From Eunapius fragilis (Eukaryota > Porifera > Demospongiae > Spongillida > Spongillidae): a stretch of DNA of 64,000 nt. The notes under the pieces are model-generated. The model was not told where the DNA came from and made no database searches. It saw only the letters and a list, made by a program, of their open reading frames with translations. The stretch's first letter is position 1. The number at the start of each line of letters is the position of its first letter. Made by a program: the position numbers and the translations under genes. The stretch is taken from assembly GCA_963681505.1 (NCBI GenBank), contig OY811991.1:496001-560000 (forward strand). The letters are read 5' to 3'. This document shows positions 54,242-64,000 of this stretch, in pieces.

Positions 54242-54561
54242 ATGTGCTACAAGCATAATCCTTCGCCAACACAGGCCGGTAGGTCAGGCTCTACGAGTGG
54301 AGACCCTGGATCAAAACGAGCATTGTTTCCCAGGTGCGAAGTATATACCGTTGACCAGTATTTCGTTATCATCCATCCTCCTCCCCCCTCCCCTTTGTTC
54401 TTCTGGAAACCTTCAGTTATTTCCAGCGAGTGGCGAGTCAACAGCAGTGTCCTCAGTGTCAAGAGCGGGTGAGCCCCGAGGAAGCCAAATCGGCCATTGG
54501 TGTGTGCACGGTGTTCCTTATCCAGAAGGGTATTGAGTGGATCTCATCTCACAAGAACTGA
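54242..54561 (+). CDS. Unrecognised 78-aa protein with CxxC motif
   Basis: Exon 1 (54242 to about 54331) gives MCYKHNPSPTQAGRSGSTSG and a Gly/Ser-rich stretch ending RALFP. A donor at GTGCGAAG and an acceptor at CCTTCAG (about 54416) join it in frame to YFQRVASQQQCPQCQERVSP and EEAKSAIGVCTVFLIQKGIE, ending WISSHKN at the stop (about 54559-54561). The second half has a CPQC pair and one more Cys, perhaps half of a zinc site, and a hydrophobic FLIQKGIEWI helix. Typical splice signals, conserved-looking composition and its slot between two genes (divergent from LLPH, convergent with the VPS9 gene) favour a real gene. I do not recognise the family. Confidence 0.5.
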
Positions 54562-54773
54562 GGGCAGTAATAGCAAACTTTACTTCACAGTAGTTAAGTT
54601 TGTAAGAATTTGTCGCACACACAGACGAATTAAAATATATTTAAAAAATAAACGCACACAACTATTCTAACAATGCCGCCGATAAAATTCCTGTGACGTC
54701 ACAGTGTCGTCTTCTAGCAGCTGAGATAAAAACGGTCTGAAGTGGGGGGGGCAAAGATTAACAAAGTGAGCAC
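54562..54773. other. Convergent 3' region
   Basis: About 210 bp, AT-rich with AATATATTTAAAAAATAAAC, between the CxxC gene and the VPS9-domain gene. Contains likely polyadenylation signals on both strands. Confidence 0.55.
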
Positions 54774-56557
54774 TTATGGCAGTAGCACCACAAACCCTAA
54801 ATCAGAGGTGACACTATTCTTCGAAGCAGACTGAGACACTACAATTGGTGTAGGCTTCTTGGCCTGCTGTGACGAAGTGTCTGAACTTAAACTTCGGCCA
54901 CTAGAGCTTCCATTTGCAGGTGGTGGTGGTGCTATGTTACCAGTTGTACTGGTGGCCTTTGTGCACACAGAAGCAGTGTACTGAAGGTGTACTTTCTATA
55001 GCACCTACCTTTGAACTGGCTGTTGGAGGGGTTACAGAGGCCTGTGACAGAAATGACTGCACCCCAGGACCACGTACGTATTCAACAGCTGCTATGAATG
55101 TGACAAGCACGTAACCAAGGCGATCAGCTTCAGAAACTGGCCAAAAGAATGTCTGAAGATAGTACACTGTGCTAGGGATGTGTGCTGAGGTGGGAGGAGC
55201 ATCTCAAGTGGGTACACAAACAGATAATCATACCATGAGTGCACTGGACAAGGATGGTAGCCTGTGGAAAACAATGGGGACATACTTGGAATGCAGTCAT
55301 GACACACACATACCAGTAAAGCTATCAGGTGGTCAGAAGCCAATGGTTCTGGGTCTTAGGGTGTATAATTGAGGTGAACTTATCAGGATCTGGCTTAGCA
55401 TGTGGCCACCTACCTCCATAGCGAAGAATCCTTGCAAAGTGTTCCTTTACATCATGGGTTACTGTATCCTGTAGGTAAACATAGTACCAGTACTGCCCCC
55501 CTAACACGCCTCCTACCCCCCCCCCCCCACGCAATACTTCCTTTCCCCTCCCACTTAGTTCTACTATGTGTACCATTGCATCTTGAATACAGTACATCTT
55601 CTCTAAGGGTGAAGAGAGTGCATCAATGGTGTTCAGTAGTGCTATGGTTGTGGGGTAGCTACAGTGATAGTCGTCTGGGACACCCAGAGCCTTTGGTACT
55701 AGCTTAGTTCTCAGAGACCTGCAACGTTCCTCATACAACCTGTCCTGTTCTCTGTGCGTCCCACACACAGTTGAGAATACAGTTGGATAAACCCTGCCCA
55801 TCAGGTAACTGTGAAACGAAACACACAATTAGTCCCCAGGCCACTTCTACCCAGCCTGGTGAGGCATACGTCTGTACAGAGAGCCACAATGCTTCCTGAG
55901 TCCTTCTGTCACCTCCACTCTCCCTCCTCACACACTGCACAAATGACTGGGTATGATAAGGACCCCCAGAGGTGGGGTATGATAAGGACCCCAGAGATGG
56001 GGTATGATAAGGACCCCCAGAGGTGGGGTATGATAAGGACCCCCAGAGGTGGGGTATGATAAGGACCCCCAGAGGTGGGGTATGATAAGGACCCCAGAGG
56101 TGGGGTATGATAAGGACCCCAGAGGTGGGGTATGATAAGGACCCCCAGAGGTGGGGTATGATAAGGACCCCCAGAGGTGGGGTATGATAAGGACCCCCAG
56201 AGGTGGGGGTGGGAGAGAGCAAAGAAACCATTGGTTCAGTGTCTCGCTATATGGTTGCCAATAGTAACATACCATATTGGACTTCCTGGCAATTGACTCC
56301 AGTTTCTTTGCTATGGCCACAAGAGCCTCCTCTTTGTCCACCATAACATACCTCTCTAGGAAGGTGGAAGTGGTTTCTTCCAAGTCCTGAAACACCTTCT
56401 CACACCTTGGTAAGGACTGGAGATATGTTCTGTGCTCCTCCAATGTGCGTGGTAGTTTTGATGTCTGAGGCGAGGCAGCGTCCTGTGATGGCTGCATATG
56501 GAGGAGGGGAGGGGGACTAATAAACATGGCAGAAGATGAAATATTATCATATCTATA

Positions 56558-56606
<49 letters not shown>

Positions 56607-57908
56607 TTAAGTCAGCTATGTTAACAATATGGTTACCCCTCCCACCTTCCAATAATACATTCACTGACAATTAGTTTTTTATCACACAGCTGCTGAGAAG
56701 GATAGATGACCTTATTGCCAGCAATACACATAACATATCAATGCTTTTGGTTAATCTACTTTAGCCTTACATATGTCTACCCCATTACGGAGCCATTAGT
56801 ACTGGGACCATAGTACTGGGACCATAGTACTGGGGCCATGGTACTGGGGCCATAGTACTGGGGTCATTAGTACTGGGGTCATAGTACTGGGGCCATAGTA
56901 CTGGGGCCATAGTACTGGGGCCATAGTACTGGGGCCATGGTACTGGGGTCATAGTACTGGGGCCATAGTACTGGGGCCATAGTACTGGGGTCATTAGTAC
57001 TGGGGCCATAGTACTGGGGCCATGGTACTGGGGTCATAGTACTGGGGCCATGGTACTGGGGTCATAGTACTGGGGCCATAGTACTGGGGCTGGTACTTCA
57101 TGCATGTTTCCATACTCCATATACAACTTGCTACCACTAACAACTGTGGAACATGGTAAACTGAGTAACATCAAAGTGTCATGGCAAAGAGAGGCATCAC
57201 TTAAAAACCATCAGAAAATTAGCTGTTTCTATATCAACACACACCACAAACAACAGATACACACACGTACAGACAGACACATATACACATACACCCACAT
57301 TAGTAATTGGCAAAAAAAGCAAGCTTAAATGATGCCTTTAATTTATCCATTCTCTCTCAACTTAGACTGCTGGTACCTTGTATAACGGGTCCATGGGTCT
57401 TTGTGTCAGGAATATCTTGTACTGCCTAAGTACTCTGTTATAGGCTATCTCTTCTGACAGAATTTGTACTTTCACCTCAGGAAAGGTCTTATCCAAGAGG
57501 TGGAAAGCCCCCTCAGAAATCTTCCATGACAGTTCCTTCCCGTTCATGTTGGTTGTATAATGACTGGAAAAGTGTGTCCGCGTGAGCTGTGGAAACAAGG
57601 GGCTCGCTCGTGCGCTAACTCACTCTCTCAGGAGAGGCGAGGGACGTAGGACGTGCATGTCTGGCAAATGGGAAGGTACGTGGAGCGCTCTGCATGAGGT
57701 GTGCATACCTAAGAACTGTTTGTTCATGGCACATCCTGCGAGGGAGGAGGAGGTCGGAATACACAGGTGTAGACAATTTTGTTGAACTTCTTCGTACGTG
57801 GCGAAAAACCGCGTCTGCATATGGATTAATCAAATACGGGTAGGGTACCCTAAATTCACCGACCTGAAGCTCTTTGTAAAACGGGTTGAATTCAAGCTCA
57901 TCCGCCAT
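54774..57908 (-). CDS. VPS9-domain Rab5-family guanine nucleotide exchange factor
   Basis: VPS9 domains load GTP on Rab5/Rab21-type GTPases. Start exon MADELEFNPFYKELQ (57908), compare the N-terminus of ANKRD27/VARP (DLLKNPFYLAL). Then EVKVQILSEEIAYNRVLRQY, LEEHRTYLQSLPRCEKVFQD and LERYVMVDKEEALVAIAKKL (helical). The VPS9 core follows: LMGRVYPTVFSTVCGTHREQ, KLVPKALGVPDDYHCSYPTT and DALSSPLEKMYCIQDAMVHI, then RLGYVLVTFIAAVEYVRGPG (VARP: ELGYCLTSFEAAIEYI). The last exon is low complexity (PPPPANGSSSGRSLSSDTSS) and stops at 54774. No ankyrin repeats follow, so it is not a full VARP. VPS9D1 or a truncated ANKRD27 relative are alternatives. Introns carry two large arrays. Confidence 0.8.
55955..56212. 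repeat. 25-26-bp minisatellite, about 10 copies
   Basis: Units read CCCCAGAGGTGGGGTATGAT then AAGGA. On the transcribed (minus) strand the array ends directly at the acceptor region of the exon starting CVRRESGGDRRTQ. Confidence 0.95.
56567..56604. repeat. (GT)n microsatellite
   Basis: About 19 GT units in a VPS9-gene intron. Confidence 0.95.
56796..57088. repeat. 14-15-bp CATAGTACTGGGGC minisatellite, about 20 copies
   Basis: Units alternate CATAGTACTGGGGC, CATGGTACTGGGGT and CATTAGTACTGGGGT, giving a patchy higher-order order. Within the intron after the exon ending QRPMDPLYK. Confidence 0.96.
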
Positions 57909-58026
57909 AGACAGCTTTACACCAAATAAACGAAGGGGAGGAGTTAATTACAGGTTGCTGAGCATAATTATTAAAAATGATTTTAAATATATTGAAATGT
58001 GTGCACTAAAAATGTTATAGTTTCTT

Positions 58027-58205
58027 TCAGGTTGCTGGGAGCTCCGCACCACTGGATACGGTAGAGATGCTCTTCCTGCTTCCGGTCGGACTAGTTTGCT
58101 GAGGCAAAGATAGCGGGCTTTCTAAGAAAAAAAAAAAATCAAACCATAGCGTATGCATCCCTGCGTGTACACAACACACTCGCTGACGCACATGACACAC
58201 ACACC

Positions 58206-58245
<40 letters not shown>

Positions 58246-58587
58246 AATTGCTGGAAATTTGTCCAGTGGACATAGTATCTCATCGTCTGTGCTCCTGGTT
58301 TTGCTATTCCTAGACAACATTGAATAACGCCGTCTCTGTGGGAGATGGCTTTAAATCAAATGTGTTATGGACATACACTACATGCACCTTCGCTTTCAAT
58401 AGTGGGTCCAAGTGCACAAAGCCTTTGTTCTTCATAGCGTCTAGCTTCTTTTGGGCTGCCACAGGTCCCACCAGCTCCATGAACCTCTTACAGACATGGC
58501 TCCACAGAAGCGACTGTGTCTGACTGATACCCAGAGCATAGGCCAAGCTGGTAGCAGTGAACTGCTCATCCAATAACTTCAGAAGAG

Positions 58588-58644
<57 letters not shown>

Positions 58645-59564
58645 CTCACTGCCCATAACTTCAGTACCCACACCTACCATAACAGCACCATGGATACCCA
58701 TGTTATGTAGCAGATGCGTGTATTCCTCCAGCTCAACTGATCTCAGCCAGTGCACAACATGGCTTGCACCCCAGTGCAATAACTTCTGTGATCCCTACAA
58801 AAGTCATGTGACATCTCACGTGATCAAAACACCACCACACCCCCTTCACCTTATGTGCGCTTATGGTTGTGGACTTTAGATAGTCTCTCTGGTAGCCGCA
58901 GAGCCTACAAAAGACGATGATAGACACACTCAAGAGCCAAAGAGCATCAGGCGGGCGCCATTACCTAAAGGCCTGAATGGCTCTTTGCATGCTCACAATG
59001 TGGAAAGGTGTAGATATGTCAAGCAGCTCTAAGTCCTCCTATGGGGAAGGGGGTTGTGGGGAATATGAGGAGAGATGCACCCACTGATCAAAAGATATTT
59101 ACAAATGTGATGGAATTAAGCATGTGGGCATCAATCCTTGCATCGTAGAATGTTTGTTGATAACATTCTAGTCCAATATCTTTGAGCCATTCTGAAGAAA
59201 TGCAATATCAGATACAGTGCATAGCTCACTGTTATGGTTAAGCTATCTCACCAGCCACCCAGGTGTGACCAATGGAATCCAGGGGGCAGGTCTGCTTGCT
59301 TAAGGAATGCTCGACTGCTAATTTCAGCTTTCTGCAATGGAGTGTGTTGACTATTCCATTGGACTGCAGCAAAGAATAATCAGGTGGTCAAGTGGTGGTG
59401 GTGGTGGGAATAATCAGGTGGTCAAGTGGTGGTGGTGGTGGGAAAGAATCCGCAACCATGCGTTTAGTATTCTAAAGAGGTAAGTGATTCCATGGCAGGG
59501 CAGTAGGTACAAAGGGAAGGATGCTGGTGGTGTCAGTGGAGGATTGCATATCCTCCTATTGTTA

Positions 59565-59622
<58 letters not shown>

Positions 59623-61912
59623 CATCAGTTCATCACAGTTGGTAACCATGGAAGCCAACTTTTTCCCATTAACATCCTTGGCTCTGAGAGCATCTTCGTA
59701 GATCTCCAAACCAACCACTGCAAGCCACTTGCCCACTTCATCAGTCCTCATTCCAAAGAAAGCCTCAGCTCTAGGGCTATACGAGTGGGCATTTAATGGA
59801 GTATTGAGCGACCACAGGATGCTTACTTGGATGCCTCCAAAGTACTGGAGGGTTGGCCTTCCTCTTCCACTGACTCCTTCTTCCTGCAAGAAGACCATCA
59901 CTTAGTGGTATTTTGATACCACACCCCTTAGTAACCTCAGCTTACACATCTTCCATCAACACTGACCACTGTAGCCACACGTGGTGAAAACTTGCAATCC
60001 ATAACTTTTGAAAGCTACCAATACAACTGTTTTCAAAATCTACTACAGGGTTATACTACAGGGTTAGTAGGTGTGGTGAGTACTGGTTTGGCAGGGTACT
60101 GGTGTGACTAGCTGATGACCAGGGTACTAGTTAGGGTACTGGCTTCTGTTTCTTTGTTACATCTTTAACCCAAGTAAGTGACAATCTATTCCTCCAGAGG
60201 GAAGGGGGACCAGGGGGAGATCAGTCTGGGTACCAGGACTGATCATCAACCATACACATTGCATGCAAATCAATGAATACGGTTATATTTTCAGTAAAAC
60301 ACTAGTTTACTGGAATTTTACTACAATTCATAGTGTTGTGTGCAACACGTTGCCCAGTGTATGGTCGGCTTTAGTGTCTGGTCTTGACATTGGTTGTTGC
60401 CATGTCAAACGGATAGAAACTCAAAACATGGTGGTTGTCATCAAATGCTACTTCCCACAACAAGGCATTTCTTATACCACAGATTTTGAATACATTTGAA
60501 GCAGTTTTTATTACATATGTAATCTATAGCATGGGATAGCGGGTCATGTTCTTCTCATCCACTCCCCTCACCTCTTAAATGCCTTTGAAAACATTCTCTT
60601 CAGACTCCTCCTCTGTGGATCACCTCTGTTCAATGATTGGTCAGGCGTCATCTGATATAGTAGTCAAGATGACGTCCCTACTTTGCATGCACACCACACC
60701 CCTTCACAGGCACACCACACCTCTTCACAGGCACACCATACCCTTCACAGGCACACCACACCCTTCACAGGCAACCACACCCTTCACAGGCACACCACAC
60801 CCCTTCACGTGCACACCACACCCTTCACATGCACACCATACCATTACTGATCCATGATGTGGGGGACGAGCAGGAAGCGGTGGAGGGGTGGGGTCAGGGG
60901 CGGGGCTAAGTGTTTTACTGCCAGGTGATAACTGCAGAGGATAATATTTCAACTCTCACAGAAGGCAACCAGACCACTTCTGAGCACCTGCATACCATCC
61001 ACCCATAGCTTACCACATTAGACTGTTGCCTTGGCACTGCACCTGCATAGATCACATATCTCAGCAAGATGGGTCAAATGTATGCAAACTGTTTACCTGA
61101 GGTATCCATGGACACCAGGCTGGTATTAGCCACTGGGGAAAGAAGTTCTTCAGTGATTGAAGTGTGCTACAAACATTTCCTCCTTCTCCCAAGTCATACC
61201 TTGAAGTCTGGCCTTGGTGGTCCTAAGCTCATCTGCCAGCTCCAGGCAGTCATGGTGTTTCTGCTGTAGCTTTCTTTCCTGCTCTGTGACCTATGCTTCC
61301 GAAGTATACACGTGCGTACGCACACAGACGTAACGTACCTTCACTTGGAGCATTGCCACGTTTTTCTTGAGAAGTTCGTTTTCTTTAGCAACCGCTTCTC
61401 TTTCTCCTTGTAACAGCACCACGTGTCTTAACAGGTCCTCCTTATCCTGCTTCAGCTGTGAGTACCCGACCTGTGCACGTACAAACGTTCGAAGCGATCC
61501 CAACAGTTGACGAAAGGCTTGGAACGAACCGTACGTTGCTTGCTGAGCCAGGCGATAATAAGCTCACTTGTGCTAGGGGGAAGGCTATCCCTAGGGTCTT
61601 CTATACTGTCAGCGTCAGCCGCTGTCGACTCGTACTCCAATATCAATATTTTCAGCTCATCACAATGACAACAGATTAGTCCCGCTCGTGAATCGCTGAA
61701 AACAGTGTTGGATAAGACAGAACGTTTGAAGTTTAAACAGGGTCCGGCGTAATAGTATATTCGCAGACATACCTGCACATCTCGTGTTCATCGTTTGAAG
61801 CGTACCTACCAAGAAGCCCGTCCATTTTCTTCAATGCACTGGCCAGCAGTTCAGATGTACTTTCGTCTACCTGGCCACCGTCGACCTGGCTATCTTGTAC
61901 AGATGGATCCAT
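58027..61912 (-). CDS. Liprin-beta-like scaffold with coiled coil and three SAM domains
   Basis: Liprins are scaffolds at adhesion sites and synapses. Start MDPSVQDSQVDGGQVDESTS then ELLASALKKMDGLLG, which matches the human liprin-beta start DMLAAALEQMDGI. The coiled-coil exons include VVLLQGEREAVAKENELLKK (about 61330-61430) and KLQQKHHDCLELADELRTTK (about 61230). A proline-rich exon has APDPTPPPLPARPPHH (about 60860-60930), a likely SH3 ligand. SAM1 is DEVGKWLAVVGLEIYEDALR; SAM2 EWLKDIGLECYQQTFYDARI; SAM3 HVVHWLRSVELEEYTHLLHN with LLDEQFTATSLAYALGIS. After SAM3, LLKAKVHVVYV parallels human TATAKVKPKK. The tail ends SISTVSSGAELPAT. It is much shorter than vertebrate liprin-beta. Kazrin is the main alternative. 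Confidence 0.82.
58204..58250. repeat. (CA)n abutting a minus-strand 5' splice site
   Basis: On the transcribed strand the exon ending LDKFPAI runs directly into GTGTGTG, about 20 units. Confidence 0.93.
58590..58640. repeat. (CA)n microsatellite in liprin intron
   Basis: About 25 CA units; on the transcribed strand this lies just before the exon LLDEQFTATS. Confidence 0.95.
59385..59446. repeat. Two-copy 35-bp tandem repeat
   Basis: Two copies of AATAATCAGGTGGTCAAGTG then GTGGTGGTGGTGGGA in a liprin intron. Confidence 0.85.
59567..59622. repeat. (CA)n abutting a minus-strand 5' splice site
   Basis: On the transcribed strand the SAM1 exon ending TNCDELM is followed by GTATGTGTGTG and about 26 GT units. 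Confidence 0.95.
60690..60840. repeat. 19-20-bp CACACCACACCCTTCACAGG repeat, about 8 copies
   Basis: Imperfect tandem units in the liprin intron next to the proline-rich exon. Confidence 0.92.
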
Positions 61913-62092
61913 CTCTTCATGAATAATGTTCCGCTTCTCCCGTCAATCCCGCGCGCCAGTTGGCAATTCTAACATTAACAATGCAATTTTACAATTAAAA
62001 GTGTTAATTAATTAATTTCCCGGGCAGTTTATAAATAAACCAAACGCGTGGCTCGATATCCGGAGGAGTGTCAGAGGCAGGTCTTGGTTGAC
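61913..62092. promoter_or_regulatory. Divergent promoter between liprin-like gene and SDS/SDSL
   Basis: 180 bp separate the two divergent ATG codons. Contains the AT-rich string TTAATTAATTAATTTC. Confidence 0.5.
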
Positions 62093-63639
62093 ATGGCAGC
62101 ATCCAAAGACGGGATCAAATCGCTCTACGTACAGACGCCGCTGATACGAAGCAGGAAATTATCGGATAAAATAGGTTTGTCTGTCTGGTTGAAGCTTGAG
62201 AACCTACAGAACTCGGGCAGCTTCAAGGCAAGAGGAATCGGTCAACTGTGTGCCAAGGCAGTGCAGACTGGTTGCGCAAAGTTTATAAGTTCTTCAGGTA
62301 AGAAGTGTAGTATTGACTATTGATGAGAACATTGCGCGTAAGCCAACGCTTTGGCGCGTAACAGGCGGCAATGCAGGAATGGCAGCCGTTTTCTGCGCAC
62401 AGCAGCTGGGGGTCCCCATCACTGTGGTGGTACCGGAGAGCACGCCCGACCTAATGGTTCGGAAACTGAAAGAAGAAGGAGCGGTTGTGGAGGTTACAGG
62501 AAAGGTGCGTTTATACTATTATAGTGCGTTAAAGCCGTCTGGTAGGATTTTAAACGTTGTAGCGTTATCTTTAACACTTGGGTACGTGTTTAGACATTCT
62601 TTGAAATGACCGTATTAGTGAACCCATTGTATGAATGCACTTTAAGTGTATGTGGGGGGGGGGGGGGGGGAGGGGGCAAAGGTCGTAGTTGAAAGGGTAA
62701 ATGTCACGGGATCATTTGTTTATTTAAAGGCCTGGGATGATGCTAACGAGAGAGCGAAGGCGCTGGTGGCAGCTTCACAAAGTAAGGACATTGTTAGGTT
62801 GATATATGGGTGCTTATCAACCTCTTTTTTACATGCAGACTGTTGCCTAATTCATCCTTTCGACCACCCAGACATCTGGTCAGTACTCATGGTGGTCTCA
62901 CCGTATGTCTTCACTGTCGCTCCCCTACAGGGAAGGGCATGCCTCACTTGTGACAGAGGTGAAGCAGCAGTTAGTAGGGACAAAGCCAGACCTATTTGTG
63001 CTTGCAGTGGGAGGAGGGGGGTTAATGAACGGTGTGTTGGAGGGTATGCACCACGTTGGCTGGGAAGATGTGCCAGTCCTCGCCATGGAAACCTTAGGAG
63101 CACATAGCTTTGCCGCTTGCGTGCAGGCTAAGGAGTGGGTGGAGCTCAAAGAGATTACAAGGTACATGAGGGTGTAGTTTAGGAGCGGGTGGAGCTCATG
63201 GGACAATTTAGTGGGCGTGGCAATTGCTTTATGTACGTGCCCTGTGTTAGCATTGCAAAGACCCTCGGAGCAAAGAGGGTTAGCAAGAGGTCCTACGAAT
63301 GGCTGACACAGCATCCCATTGTGTCCCATGTGGTCACTGACAAAGAGGCTGTCACAGCAAGCATCAAGTTTGCAGGTATATGTATATAGTGTAGCTCATC
63401 ATGATACTAAGCCTCCCTCCCTCCCTCCCCCCACTCATTCAGATGACTTCCGCATGCTTGTGTCTCCTGCCTGTGGTGCAGCCCTTGCAGCTGTGTATGG
63501 TGGCGTCATCTCTGAGCTTCAAAAAGCGGGCAAACTTCCACAGACAATGTCGAATGTTGTTGTCGTAGTCTGCGGTGGTAATGAAGTGTCACTGGAGCTG
63601 ATACAGTCGTGGAAAGAGACCTTCAATGTCGTTGTGTAA
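62093..63639 (+). CDS. SDSL: L-serine dehydratase / threonine deaminase (SDS/SDSL)
   Basis: This PLP enzyme deaminates serine and threonine to pyruvate and 2-oxobutyrate. The ATG at 62093 starts MAASKDGIKSLYVQTPLIRS; an earlier in-frame GTG at 62048 is not needed. Exons give NLQNSGSFKARGIGQL (PLP lysine in SFK), SSSGGNAGMAAVFCAQQLGV (substrate loop), VPESTPDLMVRKLKEEGAVV, AWDDANERAKALVAA, CLIHPFDHPDIW and EGHASLVTEVKQQL. The phosphate-binding VLAVGGGGLMNGVLEGM follows, then VLAMETLGAHSFAACVQA, SIAKTLGAKRVSKRSYEWL, RMLVSPACGAALAAVYGG and VVVVVCGGNEVSLELI, ending at 63639. Cys in SPACGA supports SDS/SDSL over serine racemase. SDS and SDSL both lie at human 12q24. Confidence 0.95.
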
Positions 63640-64000
63640 AACAGCCGCATTATTTATACAGTTGTGTTGTCTGTATATGTGTGTGTGTATGTTATGGTTG
63701 TAGATGACCTGGCCATGTGGTATAAAACCCTTGTCATTATGTGATATTGCCATTATCATGTGACAGTAACCTTGGACTGAAACATACCAGGCACCTCAAA
63801 GCTCTAATTGGAGAGCACCCACCAAAGATGGAACAAATACATCATACATACATAACACAAAGCACACACACACACACACATGGGTGATGCCTGTGTTGCC
63901 ACTCTTGCAACGTTTAAATACACAAACTGGACCTAAGAGTAAAAGAGAAGGGAACAGATCAACCCCATGTTTTGAGCACTGTCTACTGGCTATGAAGACA
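63640..64000. other. Downstream of SDS/SDSL, no gene seen
   Basis: 360 bp of probable 3' UTR and intergenic sequence with a short (CA)n at about 63865-63882. No open frame resembles a known protein. Confidence 0.6.

Noticed and set aside
60263..60499. 78-residue plus-strand frame
   Set aside because: Opposite to the liprin-like gene, inside its intron, no splice partners and no recognisable motif.
62048..62092. Upstream in-frame extension of SDS/SDSL starting with GTG
   Set aside because: GTG is not a normal eukaryotic start; the ATG at 62093 matches the family start.

Overview
The window is nuclear DNA of an animal with a compact, intron-rich genome. I recognise 22 protein-coding genes in 64 kb, most split by introns of 50-120 bp with GT-AG ends. 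Intergenic gaps are often under 150 bp. The gene set is metazoan: ataxin-2, NLK, p70 S6 kinase, liprin-beta-like, TBC1D10-like, 4E-T, HECTD4-like and the MK-STYX pseudophosphatase. Gene density, short introns and a non-vertebrate layout suggest an early-branching invertebrate, most probably a demosponge; that placement is inference. I see no rRNA, tRNA, CRISPR array, viral gene or intact transposase.

Layout, left to right (strand): RPUSD4-like pseudouridine synthase (-), TBC1D10-like Rab GAP (-), QPRT (+), KTI12 (+), gelsolin/severin-like (-), BRAP (+), ALKBH4 (-), ATXN2 (+), RNF185/RNF5 (-), a giant SPRY-HECT ubiquitin ligase of HECTD4 type covering 20.9-39.2 kb (+), isochorismatase-like hydrolase (-), RPS6KB (-), UBE2L3 (+), MDH2 (-), STYXL1 (+), NLK (-), EIF4ENIF1/4E-T (+), LLPH-like (-), an unrecognised CxxC mini-protein (+), a VPS9-domain Rab GEF (-), a liprin-beta-like SAM protein (-), and SDS/SDSL (+). 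Strands alternate almost gene by gene, so most promoters are shared by divergent pairs and most 3' ends are convergent.

Three things stand out. First, gene order preserves deep animal linkage. BRAP, ATXN2 and HECTD4 (plus SDS/SDSL further along) all lie at human 12q24; MDH2 and STYXL1 are head-to-head here as in human 7q11.23; and TBC1D10A, RNF185, EIF4ENIF1 and UBE2L3 are human 22q11-12 genes. Second, the introns are full of minisatellites. In three introns the array begins exactly at the 5' splice site, so the repeat unit carries copies of splice signals. In several others a (GT)n tract grows directly out of the donor. Third, individual proteins carry informative changes: a pseudophosphatase that lost both catalytic residues, a tandem PAM2-like pair in ataxin-2, an altered NLK activation loop and a 19-nt microexon inside the RNF185 RING.

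Functionally there are two loose themes: ubiquitin transfer (UBE2L3, RNF185, BRAP, HECTD4) and mRNA or translation control (ATXN2, 4E-T, S6K, KTI12, RPUSD4, LLPH). The arrangement looks like inherited linkage rather than an operon. Exon limits come from reading splice consensus and homology by eye; coordinates given for CDS features span start to stop codon, introns included.
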